Assembly: GCF_900637655.1 (NCBI RefSeq)
Contig: NZ_LR134384.1
Location: 186,001-250,000 of the forward strand
Source: Segatella oris
Lineage (GTDB): Bacteria > Bacteroidota > Bacteroidia > Bacteroidales > Bacteroidaceae
DNA: 64,000 nucleotides
Direction of reading: 5' to 3'
Part shown: positions 46,601 through 54,938 of the stretch, one piece after another
Position numbering within the stretch: the stretch's first letter is position 1
Layout: the number at the start of each line of letters is the position of its first letter
Notes under the pieces: model-generated
What the model was told of the DNA's origin: nothing
The model's input: only the letters and a program-made list of their open reading frames with translations
Database searches by the model: none
Made by a program: the position numbers and the translations under genes

Positions 46601-46781
46601 CGGACAGGGCTGGCCAGGTATCACTGTTGGTCTTATTGCCAATAACCTTTGGATGATTTACAACAAGGCTCCATTCGATCCTGAAATTGCATCATCAACA
46701 GGTACTTACGGACAAGGAAGTGACTATTTCAGTGCTCCAAGCTTGAGAAGCGTTGGCTTCAGTCTGAAACTCAATTTCTAA
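43638..46781 (+). CDS. SusC/RagA-family TonB-dependent glycan transporter (system 2)
   Basis: The protein is 1047 residues from the ATG at 43638 (MKTGKIFPVSV). An in-frame ATG at 43560 would add 26 residues before a complete signal peptide and lies in the conserved leader, so it is rejected. Domains match the system 1 SusC: linker, carboxypeptidase-D-like domain (VKVTGTIVDNTGEPVIGATV), IDQVVVTALG, plug with IADINPDDIESINVLTGPSSAALYG, and a barrel ending FSLKLNF. No STN domain is present. The N-terminus is nearly identical to system 1, while the barrel loops differ, as expected for paralogues that take different glycans. Confidence 0.95.
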   Translation: MKTGKIFPVSVFLSCCCLEVFAGNHVASAENSGRSLITASTNVTASKILETQQSNGDVKVTGTIVDNTGEPVIGATVRVKNSKSGTNGVITDIDGKFTLTTTKGAVLLVSYIGMNAQEVKVTGNGELKITLQPEAHTIDQVVVTALGIKRSEKALSYNVQKVSSDQLTKVKNVNFVNSLNGAVAGVNINASTTGVGGPTRVVMRGTKSITGGNNVLYVIDGVPMLNKSGGDIGGGRYSSQPSGEGIADINPDDIESINVLTGPSSAALYGSAAANGVIMINTKRGTEGKVKIAVSSSMEFSNPFVLPKFQNTYGNKAGSFYSWGDRLATPSSYNPKNFFKTGHNYINSVTLTTGTKTNQTYISVATTNATGILPNNKYNRYNFTARNTSDFLNDKLHLDVSGSYIIQNTQNMYRPGEYYNPLTSVYLFPRGEDWSAVELYKRYDPSRKLATQYWPYGDQGMQLQNPYFITNDMMTPTKRKRYMFMGSLKYDILSWLNVTGRVRVDNTSTESENRFHASGQGILYAGTHGNGIYGHSQGTDQQTYLDVMFNLDKSFGKDYRLTANLGASLEDYRSSSVGFGGPILKVPNLFSSSALDPINARPSDSEFRKRNTAIFASAELSWKDMLFLSMTGRNDWSSLLVNAKEPSFFYPSIGLSAIVTKMAKLPEFISFMKVRGSYTEVGSPIPDRYRGVTRGTTTYPIENGIPSTRTILPFYDFKAERTKSYELGLDLRMFENKLNFDFTWYHSNTYNQTFLAELSATSPYTGMYIQAGDIANSGVEMSLAYNDNIGGVDIESRLIYSRNVNKVRKLVHNYNTGIDGKIINFTETSAGGGYIREGDSMGDVYVTKVLKRDATGKIAVGEDGSLSSMDLPNGQRLKIGNTNPDFNMGWRNSISWKGLNLSFLINGRFGGIVTSPTQAVLDQFGVSKATADARDRGYVELPDGQRVNPQKYYEVVANQQLMGYYYYSATNVRLQNISLSYTLPRTLLGQGWPGITVGLIANNLWMIYNKAPFDPEIASSTGTYGQGSDYFSAPSLRSVGFSLKLNF

Positions 46782-46793
46782 AAATCAGCTTTT

Positions 46794-48389
46794 ATGAAAC
46801 GGAAAATTAATTCAATCATATATGTGTCTGCACTTACTGCGGCACTCTTCACATCCTGTCAGGCAGATTTCGAGAATATCAACCGCGATCATCGTCAGCC
46901 TACAGAAGAACAATTGCAACAAGACAACCTTAATATTGGTGGCTTTGTCACTGCTTTCGAGCAGAATATATTCCCTGTCGGATCATCCGGTACGAATTAT
47001 GTCAACGATTATCAAATTCCATATACACTTGGTGGTGCATGCTGGATAGGCTATATGGCACCTGCTCAAAACAAATGGATTGGACGAGGTTTCCCAAGCT
47101 TTGCACTGAAGCCTTGGAGCCAGTACACCTATAATGTTATGGCAGGTAGCGCTTTCCGTAATTGGTCAGACATAAAGAAACGTACGACCAATGATCCCGA
47201 GGGTTTTGCAATTGCACAGATTATCAAGGTTGCAGCTGTACATAAAGCAGCAGACACTTTCGGCCCAATTCCTTATTCGAAGGCGGGTATCGAAGGTTCC
47301 ACCACAGCAGAGTATGACTCTCAAGAAGATGTTTATAAAGCCATGTTGAAGGAGTTGGACGAAGCTGTTCAGACACTTAAAACCGGTGGACATGACGTAT
47401 TCCCCAAGTATGACATCATCTATGAGGGAAACTACACGAAGTGGTGTAAGTTTGCAAACTCATTGATGCTTCGTTTGGCCATGCGCATTGTTTATGCTAA
47501 TCCAACCTTGGCACAGCAATATGCAGAGAAAGCAATCACCAATCCTTACGGCGTAATTGAGTCTACCAAGGATGCAGCACAGCTGTCAAAGGGAGCCGGT
47601 GTAACGCTCAAAAATCCTTTAACAATCATCAATGGCAGCTACAATGACGTACGTATGGGCGCAGAGATTTCTTCTTACCTCAAAGGCTATAATGACCCAC
47701 GCATTGGCAGTTACTTTGTTAAGGCAAAGAGCAATGGCATTGAGGGCTACTATGGAGTCCGTACGAATATCCCCAGCATAACAGATTATCTGGATAAAGA
47801 GAAGGCATCTTCTCTCAACGTACAAGATGGAACTCCAGTCTACATTGTCAAGGCTTCCGAGGTCTATTTCCTCCGTGCAGAGGGTGCACTCCGCGGCTGG
47901 AATATGGGTGGAGGCACTGCTCAATCGTATTATGAAAAAGGAATTACTACATCTTTCGAGGAAAATGATTTGAGTTCATCACAAGCTACTGCATATGCAG
48001 CAAACAGCACTGCCACTCCTGCAAACTTTGTTGATGCACTTCATTCAGAGTTTAACGCAACAGCAACTTCTACCATTACGATTAAGTGGGAAAGCAGTGA
48101 CAGCTTTGAGAAAAACCTCGAGCGTATCATCACTCAAAAATACTTAGCAATCTATCCTGATGGCCAAGAGGCTTGGTCTGAGTATCGTCGTACGGGTTAT
48201 CCTCGCATTTTCCCAGCAGTACTTACCTCTACAGATTGTGAAGTTGATGGTGATCTCCGTCCTACTCGTATTCCCTACTCAAACGATGAATACGTAAAGA
48301 ACTTGGAAAACATCAAGAAAGCGGTAGACCTGCTTCATGGCCCAGACAATGGTGCAACACGCGTTTGGTGGGACAAAAAGAATAAATAA
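46794..48389 (+). CDS. SusD/RagB-family surface glycan-binding lipoprotein (system 2)
   Basis: The protein is 531 residues with a lipobox (ALFTSC). SusD features are FAIAQIIKVAAVHKAADTFGPIPYSKAG, WCKFANSLMLRLAMRIVYA, ASEVYFLRAEGALRGW and QKYLAIYPDGQEAWSEYRRTGYP. The last of these is almost the same in the system 1 SusD, so the two are paralogues. It starts 12 bp after the SusC stop and should bind the glycan that the paired SusC imports. It is 10 residues shorter than its paralogue. Confidence 0.95.
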   Translation: MKRKINSIIYVSALTAALFTSCQADFENINRDHRQPTEEQLQQDNLNIGGFVTAFEQNIFPVGSSGTNYVNDYQIPYTLGGACWIGYMAPAQNKWIGRGFPSFALKPWSQYTYNVMAGSAFRNWSDIKKRTTNDPEGFAIAQIIKVAAVHKAADTFGPIPYSKAGIEGSTTAEYDSQEDVYKAMLKELDEAVQTLKTGGHDVFPKYDIIYEGNYTKWCKFANSLMLRLAMRIVYANPTLAQQYAEKAITNPYGVIESTKDAAQLSKGAGVTLKNPLTIINGSYNDVRMGAEISSYLKGYNDPRIGSYFVKAKSNGIEGYYGVRTNIPSITDYLDKEKASSLNVQDGTPVYIVKASEVYFLRAEGALRGWNMGGGTAQSYYEKGITTSFEENDLSSSQATAYAANSTATPANFVDALHSEFNATATSTITIKWESSDSFEKNLERIITQKYLAIYPDGQEAWSEYRRTGYPRIFPAVLTSTDCEVDGDLRPTRIPYSNDEYVKNLENIKKAVDLLHGPDNGATRVWWDKKNK

Positions 48390-48407
48390 CACTTAAAGAA
48401 CATTCAA

Positions 48408-49511
48408 ATGAAGAAATATTTTATTTTCAGTTTCATCGTTTTGCTCTTTACAACAGTAAGTTGCAGTGATTGGACTGAGACAGAAACCAAGAATATAGAC
48501 AAGCTGCTGGCGGGTGCAGACTCTGCACAAGCAAAAGCATACAGGGCTTATTTGGAAAATTTACGTGCCTATAAGAAAACGGATCATCAGGTCACTTTCG
48601 GCTGGTTTGGTGGCTGGAACGGTGAAAGTCCTGCTTCACGTTGCCTTTACAATCTTCCTGACAGTACAGACTTCGTGTCACTTTGGGATGGTTTCTCAAA
48701 CCTAACAGCTGCACAGCAGGCTGACTTGAAGCGTGCTAAAGAAGTCAAAGGCATCCGTGCATTGGCTTGCGCTCTCCTTTTTGATATAGGTAAAGGTATC
48801 ACTCCTGAACAGCCTAAATCTTCTAAAGATGCAGGAGAATCATGGGAAACCTATAACCATAAATATTGGGGTTGGGTTGACGGTGATGAGGATAAGATTA
48901 GCGCCGCAGTCGTTAAGTACGCCAACGCTATCTGTGATACCATCTACAAATATGACTTGGATGGCTTCGATCTTGATGCCGAGCCTCGCTATCCCCAACC
49001 TTTCCAGACTAAAAAAGAAATGTGGAAGAACGACCGAATGAACCTCTTCATCCGTACAATGGGTAAGCGTATCGGCCCGAAAGCAGAGACACCGGAAGGC
49101 CGTAAGAAGTTGTTAGTAGTTGATGGTGAGCCTGATTGGTTCTCTGCAGAAATGGCCTTATACTTTGATTACTATATCCTTCAAGCCTATAGATGCAGTT
49201 CTTACACAGACTTGGATAATCGGTTGAGCAACCTTGTAACTCGGTTCTCACCGCTGCAATCAGCAGAAGAGGTGGCAAAGAAACTCATTGTTACAGAGAA
49301 CTTCGAATCTTTCTCTGCTACCGGTGGCGTGACATATACCACACGTGATGGCAAGAAAGTTCCATCATATATAGGTATGGCTATGTGGCAACCCAAGAAA
49401 GGCCGTAAGGGTGGTATCGGAAGCTATCACATGGAAAAGGACTATGCAGCAAGTCCTGTATACAAATACTTACGTCAAGGTATTCAGATTATGAACCCTG
49501 CTGTAAAATAA
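48408..49511 (+). CDS. GH18 endo-beta-N-acetylglucosaminidase-like lipoprotein (system 2)
   Basis: The protein is 367 residues with a lipobox (LFTTVSC, Cys19). The GH18 motif is LDGFDLDAE with Asp188, Asp190 and catalytic Glu192, so it should be active. VTFGWFGGWNGE, YYILQAYR and GGIGSYHMEKDYAASPVYKYLR agree with the endo-N-acetylglucosaminidase group. It shares the overall plan but little loop sequence with the GH18 of system 1 (tryptophan versus alanine next to the catalytic Glu, for instance). The two enzymes may thus act on different N-glycan classes, such as high-mannose and complex forms. Outer-membrane anchoring is expected. Confidence 0.88.
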   Translation: MKKYFIFSFIVLLFTTVSCSDWTETETKNIDKLLAGADSAQAKAYRAYLENLRAYKKTDHQVTFGWFGGWNGESPASRCLYNLPDSTDFVSLWDGFSNLTAAQQADLKRAKEVKGIRALACALLFDIGKGITPEQPKSSKDAGESWETYNHKYWGWVDGDEDKISAAVVKYANAICDTIYKYDLDGFDLDAEPRYPQPFQTKKEMWKNDRMNLFIRTMGKRIGPKAETPEGRKKLLVVDGEPDWFSAEMALYFDYYILQAYRCSSYTDLDNRLSNLVTRFSPLQSAEEVAKKLIVTENFESFSATGGVTYTTRDGKKVPSYIGMAMWQPKKGRKGGIGSYHMEKDYAASPVYKYLRQGIQIMNPAVK

Positions 49512-49515
49512 TTAA

Positions 49516-50649
49516 ATGATAAAAAACATGAGACATATAATTAAAATCTTTGGAATTGCTTCTTTAGCATGCCTCACATGGTCATGTGCCAATGTAGATT
49601 ATGATGAAGTTGGAGATGAAAGCAAATTGCCAAACGCCGTCTACATTGATGGCGCAGACGTAGCTCCTTTGACAAAACTAACTGTTGATGATACAGGAGG
49701 TAAAGGTTCGTTCACTGCCCGCGCTGCTAACAAATTAAGTTCGGATGTAAACTTGAAGTTTGCTATAGATGAAGAAACATTGGCAAAATACAATAAAACC
49801 AATGGCACAAACTACAAGCTTTTACCTGCCAAATACTTTAACTTATCAGCTGAGAACCAAACCATTAATGCAAACACCGTTGCAAACGGAGCAATTGATG
49901 TCAAGGTAAAACCTCTCGGTGAAGATTTAGATGCATCCACGAAGTATGCTATTCCTGTGAAACTTGTTTCTGCAGAAGGCAGCAAAATCTTAACTTCCAG
50001 TGCAACTAAAATATTCGCTATTGACCGTGTGCTCTATACAACCTCCTTGCGTCAATATGGCTTCTATCTCAAGACCGTATTCCCAACACCATATACAGGC
50101 CTGCAGGAATGGACAATGTCTTATGCTATCAAGCTTGATTACAACAAGGACAACCAGGCTGTTCTCTCGCCAGACTTCTACTCTCGCGTCACTCGCGACG
50201 GTGGCTTGCAGATGAAAGTTGGCGAAACAGATGACCCCAAGGCCTTTGCCAAGACAAAACTTCAGCCTAAGAAGTGGTATTATATTGCATGGGTTTATGA
50301 CCATCAGCATGTGAAATGCTACATCAATGGTGTGCTTGACAACGAGTTTAATGTGCCAAAAGTTGAGACCTTCACGAAGCTGAATATGAGCTGGGGCGCA
50401 TTCGAAGGCTATGTTCGTGAGATACGCCTTTACAACAAGGCGCTGACTGCATTCCAGGTATTGGACAATCTTTACATTGAAACTCCAGATAATCCGAACC
50501 TGCTCTTCTATGCTCCATTGAATAAGAAGACTGGAATTAAGGATGTTTCGAAGAACAATCATCCTATTAAAGTCTATCTTCCAGGCTCTGGCGACAAGAA
50601 GGAATACACTCAGCCTTTGACTTGGCAAGACGAGAAGTTCCCAGAATAA
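49516..50649 (+). CDS. DUF1735/LamG surface glycan-binding lipoprotein (system 2)
   Basis: The protein is 377 residues from 49516, or 373 from the ATG at 49528 (MRHIIKIFG), with a lipobox (CLTWSC). The DUF1735 sandwich (VNLKFAIDEETLAKYNKTNGTNYKLLP, KYAIPVKLVSAEG) precedes a LamG-like domain (LQPKKWYYIAWVYDHQHVKCYINGVLDNEF, FEGYVREIRLYNKALTAFQVLDNL). The layout equals that of the system 1 protein at 41626. It follows the GH18 gene by 4 bp. It should hold glycan or glycoprotein at the surface near the SusCD pair and shows no catalytic residues. Confidence 0.88.
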   Translation: MIKNMRHIIKIFGIASLACLTWSCANVDYDEVGDESKLPNAVYIDGADVAPLTKLTVDDTGGKGSFTARAANKLSSDVNLKFAIDEETLAKYNKTNGTNYKLLPAKYFNLSAENQTINANTVANGAIDVKVKPLGEDLDASTKYAIPVKLVSAEGSKILTSSATKIFAIDRVLYTTSLRQYGFYLKTVFPTPYTGLQEWTMSYAIKLDYNKDNQAVLSPDFYSRVTRDGGLQMKVGETDDPKAFAKTKLQPKKWYYIAWVYDHQHVKCYINGVLDNEFNVPKVETFTKLNMSWGAFEGYVREIRLYNKALTAFQVLDNLYIETPDNPNLLFYAPLNKKTGIKDVSKNNHPIKVYLPGSGDKKEYTQPLTWQDEKFPE

Positions 50650-50672
50650 CACCAATCTTTAATTACACAGAA

Positions 50673-52031
50673 ATGAAAAGAAACTTATATATTATAGCAT
50701 TGTTGACATTCGCAGCTACAGCCTTTACCGGCTGTAGCCACGACTACAACTACGATGGTGAGTATGATGTGCCCGGCTATTTCAGTGGTTCAGACCCACG
50801 CAACAACTTGGTTTATTTCTCAACCAATACCATTGACTATACAAACAGCTTTGTCGGAGACTTACTTTTCAGCAAGGCAGAACACACTTTTATGCTTCAG
50901 GCAACTATAAACCGCAATCTCACCAAAGCAACAAAAGTGCAGGTAGCTTATGCAAAAGACGCACCTCTGCTTGCTACTACTTACAAAGACTATCAAGTGG
51001 CAACAGATGCCGACTTCACCCTTACTAATGGTGGTGCATTCGAGATAGGCACAGAGACGACACAGATACAGATTCCTGTAACCGTGAAGAACATGGGTAA
51101 GTTCACTAAACCAACTGTAATTCCTGTTCGTATAACTCCATCAGATGAAGCACTGAAGAGTCCCAAGTCTTCCCGTGACTATGCCTATATAGTGATTAAG
51201 CCGGAAGAACTTTGGACGGTTTATGCCAGATCTTCAGATCTTACGGTCAACCTTGAGGGCACCAACAACAAATATATTGGTGAAAGTAGTGTGACTGTTT
51301 GGTTCACTGTAGCAAAAGCATTCACCGGCAAAGGTAAAGTTGGCCTCGAACGTGACAACTCTCTCTTCAAAAGTGATGGTAAAACAAAGTTGGCACCCGA
51401 AGGCATCTCTGCTGTTGAGAAGGAAGATGCAGAAGGGCAAGCCCAAATAGCTACAGAGGTTCAGCTGAGTCATGCAGAGAAGTTTACAGCCAAGGGAACT
51501 TACATTCTCCCTATGCGTGCTATCTACTATGATGAAAAAGGCAACAAGCACTATATCACAGGAGGCAATATCTTCCTTTCAATAAAGGTGATGGATATTT
51601 CTATAGCACATTCTTCTACTGCGCCCACAGGAACAGAAATCCCTGCTACGCAACTTATTATCAACAGTTCACGCGAATTAGCCTACGGCACAATTACCAG
51701 TTTAACCGACGGTGTAATTGATAACCAATATACTTATCTATCTAAGGGAACAACAGATATAACCATTGACCTTACACAAAAAGAGACCGTAAAAGGTGTA
51801 CAACTCGGAATGTTTATTAGCAATAGATATCCTTATTATCCAGAAAGCGTGAAGTTCTATGGTAGTAATAATGGTACAGATTGGGATGAATTGTCTACAG
51901 ACATGTATATTCCACAGAAAAAGTTGAACAACTTCAATGCTATCAAGAATGTTTCGGTCCGCTATCTGAAATTAGAATTCAATGTTACCAAAAGGTGGGG
52001 TTCCCTGACAGAAATCAAGGTTTTTAAGTAA
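50673..52031 (+). CDS. DUF1735 lipoprotein with F5/8-type C-terminal domain (system 2)
   Basis: The protein is 452 residues from the ATG at 50673 (MKRNLYIIALLTFAATAF); an in-frame ATG at 50622 overlaps the previous gene and is rejected. The lipobox is AFTGC. A first DUF1735-like sandwich (KVQVAYAKDAPLLATTYKDYQVATDADF) is followed by a second beta-domain and a C-terminal discoidin/F5/8-type domain (SLTDGVIDNQYTYLSKG, PESVKFYGSNNGTDWDELS, VRYLKLEFNV). System 1 has no counterpart, so this protein adds a second surface binder to system 2. The terminator at 52086 closes the operon. Confidence 0.85.
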   Translation: MKRNLYIIALLTFAATAFTGCSHDYNYDGEYDVPGYFSGSDPRNNLVYFSTNTIDYTNSFVGDLLFSKAEHTFMLQATINRNLTKATKVQVAYAKDAPLLATTYKDYQVATDADFTLTNGGAFEIGTETTQIQIPVTVKNMGKFTKPTVIPVRITPSDEALKSPKSSRDYAYIVIKPEELWTVYARSSDLTVNLEGTNNKYIGESSVTVWFTVAKAFTGKGKVGLERDNSLFKSDGKTKLAPEGISAVEKEDAEGQAQIATEVQLSHAEKFTAKGTYILPMRAIYYDEKGNKHYITGGNIFLSIKVMDISIAHSSTAPTGTEIPATQLIINSSRELAYGTITSLTDGVIDNQYTYLSKGTTDITIDLTQKETVKGVQLGMFISNRYPYYPESVKFYGSNNGTDWDELSTDMYIPQKKLNNFNAIKNVSVRYLKLEFNVTKRWGSLTEIKVFK

Positions 52032-52042
52032 AAATAACTCTT

Positions 52043-52126
52043 GCTATGAATAATCTTATGCTTTGTTCATAGCCTTGAAATATCAGAGGATACACGAAAT
52101 CAATATGCGTGTATCCTCTTTTTTTG
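52043..52126 (+). terminator. Tandem hairpins and terminator of system 2
   Basis: A first 8-bp stem (GCTATGAA 52043-52050 / TTCATAGC 52066-52073) is followed by a perfect 10-bp stem (GAGGATACAC 52086-52095 / GTGTATCCTC 52109-52118) and a run of seven T. The second is a classical intrinsic terminator. Confidence 0.88.
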
Positions 52127-52250
52127 TTGTGATATTCAATACTATAAATGCAGAGTTTTGACCTTATTGGCTTCTCAAAACTACTTCGGTTCGGGATAAG
52201 ATAGAATAAGGTTCCATTACATGGTGTTGCAATTGATATTGAATTAGCTC

Positions 52251-52367
52251 GCAATCTAAGTCATATTACAGTGTAATTTGAGTCATTTTACGTGGTGATT
52301 TGAGTCAAAATGCACGGTCATCTCAGTCATATTGCGTGGTAAAGTGACTGAAGTTACAGACAGAGAT
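52251..52367. repeat. 22-bp palindromic tandem array F (5 units)
   Basis: Cores at 52258, 52280, 52302, 52324 and 52346 (AAGTCATATT, GAGTCATTTT, GAGTCAAAAT, CAGTCATATT, GACTGAAGTT). GTGATTTGAGTCAAAATGCAC is the most symmetrical single unit here. The last two units with GTGGTAAAGT between them are almost the same as in array C. The array lies about 100 bp upstream of the FecA-like receptor promoter. The rest of the 52032-52634 gap is terminator, A/T-rich sequence and promoter. Confidence 0.88.
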
Positions 52368-52470
52368 AACACTGATTGGAGATAAACCTTTGCTTTGAAG
52401 AGTTCCAATTACCTATCCCGAATTAGGGTAAAACAATCTTTTTTCCTATCAGAATACTAAGAAATAGGTA

Positions 52471-52501
52471 TTGTAGTACCTTGTAACCTTTAGTAATTTT
52501 G
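52471..52501 (+). promoter_or_regulatory. Promoter for the FecA-like receptor operon
   Basis: TTG (52471-52473), 20 bp, TAATTTTG (52494-52501) then C. The -33 box has one mismatch. The untranslated leader to the ATG at 52635 would be about 125 bases. Confidence 0.65.
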
Positions 52502-52634
52502 CACCGGATTTAAAATAATTATAAATATAAAAAGACTTATATGCTTAGTAGTAAATAAAACTAAACGCACTACTGTTGAAACTATAGACCTCAACCAAAC
52601 AAAGGAAGGCATCCCTAAGTCTAATCATTTTGCT

Positions 52635-54890
52635 ATGCATTACATCAACAAAATGCTGCCTCTGCTCTTTGCACTGACAACAGTCGACGGGTATGCCCAG
52701 GCGCAACAAGATTCTCTGAAAAATTCCAAGAGTGCACTGACAGATTCTGTTCATAAGTTGACAGAGGTTGTGGTACGTTCTAACCAAATGTTAGGCAGTA
52801 AATTCGAAGCCCGCAACCGCACAGGGTCGGCTTATTACATCTCTCCTGAAGAGATATCAAAGTTTGGTTATACCGATATCAACCGTATGCTGAAGAGTGT
52901 CCCGGGAGTGAATGTGTATGAAGAAGACGGCTATGGACTGCGCCCAAACATCAGTCTGCGTGGTACAAAAGCAGAACGAAGCGAACGAATTTCATTAATG
53001 GAAGACGGTGTGTTGGCTGCTCCTGCTCCTTATGCAGCACCTGCAGCCTACTATTTTCCTAATGCTGGTCGCATGTATGCCATCGAGGTGCTGAAGGGAA
53101 GCAGCCAGGTTCAGTATGGGCCATTCACCACGGGTGGTGCTATCAATATGGTATCAACACCAATCCCTTCAAAGTTCAGTGCCCGTCTGAACAGTTCTTA
53201 CGGCAGCTACAACACCCTTAAATCATACATAAGCGTCGGTAACCGTTTCAAGCATACAGGCTTCTTGGTGGAATATCTGCGCTACCAGTCAGATGGTTTC
53301 CGCAAGGATGAGCCAAACGAACGTACAGGCTTCAAACGTAATGACTTGATAGCTAAGTTCTCTGCACAGACAAATAAAGACGAAGGTGTAAATCATGTGT
53401 TTGAATTAAAGTTTGGCTTTGCCAATGAGACATCTGATGAAACTTATTTAGGACTTTCTGAAAAGGATTTTGCCCGGCGCCCTTACTTCCGCTATGCCGG
53501 AGCACAGAAAGATAATCTCAAAACCAGACATACGCAATGGGTAGCGACCTATCTGATAAAGTCGGGCAACAACCTGAAGATTACCACCAATCTATATTAC
53601 AACTACTTCTTCCGTAACTGGTACAAACTTAATGAAGTAAGGGCCGGTATAACCAAGGCTGAGCGTCGGTCTATTGATGCCGTGCTTACCGATCCTGAAA
53701 CCAACCAAGACTATTTCGACATTGTAACCGGGAAGAAAGACTATATCGGCGAAGCACTGATGTTGCGTGCCAACAAGCGTATATATCATTCGCGCGGTAT
53801 ACAATCGAAAGGAGAATACCGTACAATGCTCTGGGGAGGCTATCTGACTGCGGAACTGGGCATGCGCTACCATGCCGACAGTGAAGATCGATACCAACAA
53901 GACGATGCTTATTCTATACAGAATGGTAGGATGAGTCTGTTCTTGGCAGGTCAGCCAGGCAGTCAGGCAAACCGTATTACCACAGCTCATGCCTTCTCAG
54001 GCTATTGGATGGGAAAATGGTCGAAGGGTATCTTCACGCTCACCGCTGGTATGCGCTATGAGAATGTAGAATTATTGAATCGTAACTATACCAAGGCAGA
54101 CCCCCGCCGGACCGGTATGGTACGCATTGAAACACCTAACCATGCACGCGCAGTGCTTCCAGGTTTAGGTTTCAATGTAAAACTACTGCCTGTTCTTTCC
54201 CTCTTTGGCGGCATCCATAAAGGCTTTGCCCCTCCCAGTGCGACACTCAATCAGAAAGCAGAAAGCAGCGTAAATGTCGAATCCGGATTGCGCCTGACGA
54301 CTCAGAAAGTACGCTGTGAGGCAATAGCTTTCGTCAACAACTACTCTAACATGTTAGGAAGTGACCTTGCTGCACAAGGTGGACAAGGTACACTTGAGCA
54401 GTTCAACGTAGGCAAGGCTATAGTAAACGGTTTAGAATTACTGTGTTCTTATCGACCTCTACCCGATCACTTTGCCTTCCAAATCCCCATTCAACTATCT
54501 TACACCTATACCAACACAAAGATGAAAAATGACTTTGTCAGCTCTGCTTGGGGTTCGGTAACCTATGGCGATGAGATACCTTATATATATAAACATGCCT
54601 TCAACGCCCAGATCAGTTTCGAACATAAGTGGATAGAAGCTAACTTCGGTGCACGCTACAATGGCGATATGCGCACAACTCCCGGACATGGACGAATTGC
54701 AGAACGTGAGAAAATACCCGCTCATTTTATCTTGGATGCCTCACTGAAAGGACATATCAACAAGAAAATAACCCTTACCCTAAATGCAATCAATCTGACC
54801 AACAAGAGATATCTTGTGTCACGCCACCCTTCAGGACTGCGTGCCGGTCATCCATTCGGTATTTACGGTGGCTTGCAAGTACAACTATAA
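52635..54890 (+). CDS. FecA-like TonB-dependent receptor
   Basis: The protein is 751 residues with a signal peptide (MHYINKMLPLLFALTTVDGYAQA). The TonB box region is LTEVVVRSNQML. The plug contains ISPEEISKFGYTDINRMLKSVPGVNVYEEDGYGLRPNISLRG and GPFTTGGAINMVSTPIP, and the barrel ends YLVSRHPSGLRAGHPFGIYGGLQVQL. The plug pattern is that of FecA-type receptors for iron chelates rather than of SusC proteins, and no carboxypeptidase-like domain is present. The substrate could be a ferric siderophore, haem or another metal complex. It heads a group that continues with a SusC/SusD pair 48 bp downstream. Confidence 0.9.
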   Translation: MHYINKMLPLLFALTTVDGYAQAQQDSLKNSKSALTDSVHKLTEVVVRSNQMLGSKFEARNRTGSAYYISPEEISKFGYTDINRMLKSVPGVNVYEEDGYGLRPNISLRGTKAERSERISLMEDGVLAAPAPYAAPAAYYFPNAGRMYAIEVLKGSSQVQYGPFTTGGAINMVSTPIPSKFSARLNSSYGSYNTLKSYISVGNRFKHTGFLVEYLRYQSDGFRKDEPNERTGFKRNDLIAKFSAQTNKDEGVNHVFELKFGFANETSDETYLGLSEKDFARRPYFRYAGAQKDNLKTRHTQWVATYLIKSGNNLKITTNLYYNYFFRNWYKLNEVRAGITKAERRSIDAVLTDPETNQDYFDIVTGKKDYIGEALMLRANKRIYHSRGIQSKGEYRTMLWGGYLTAELGMRYHADSEDRYQQDDAYSIQNGRMSLFLAGQPGSQANRITTAHAFSGYWMGKWSKGIFTLTAGMRYENVELLNRNYTKADPRRTGMVRIETPNHARAVLPGLGFNVKLLPVLSLFGGIHKGFAPPSATLNQKAESSVNVESGLRLTTQKVRCEAIAFVNNYSNMLGSDLAAQGGQGTLEQFNVGKAIVNGLELLCSYRPLPDHFAFQIPIQLSYTYTNTKMKNDFVSSAWGSVTYGDEIPYIYKHAFNAQISFEHKWIEANFGARYNGDMRTTPGHGRIAEREKIPAHFILDASLKGHINKKITLTLNAINLTNKRYLVSRHPSGLRAGHPFGIYGGLQVQL

Positions 54891-54938
54891 AGGGGAAGAT
54901 AATCGATTAAATAAATAGAAACTTCATTATAAAAAGTA

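Noticed and set aside
35683..46781. The duplicated SusC genes as an assembly artefact
   Set aside because: The copies differ throughout the barrel and have diverged SusD, GH18 and binding-protein genes.
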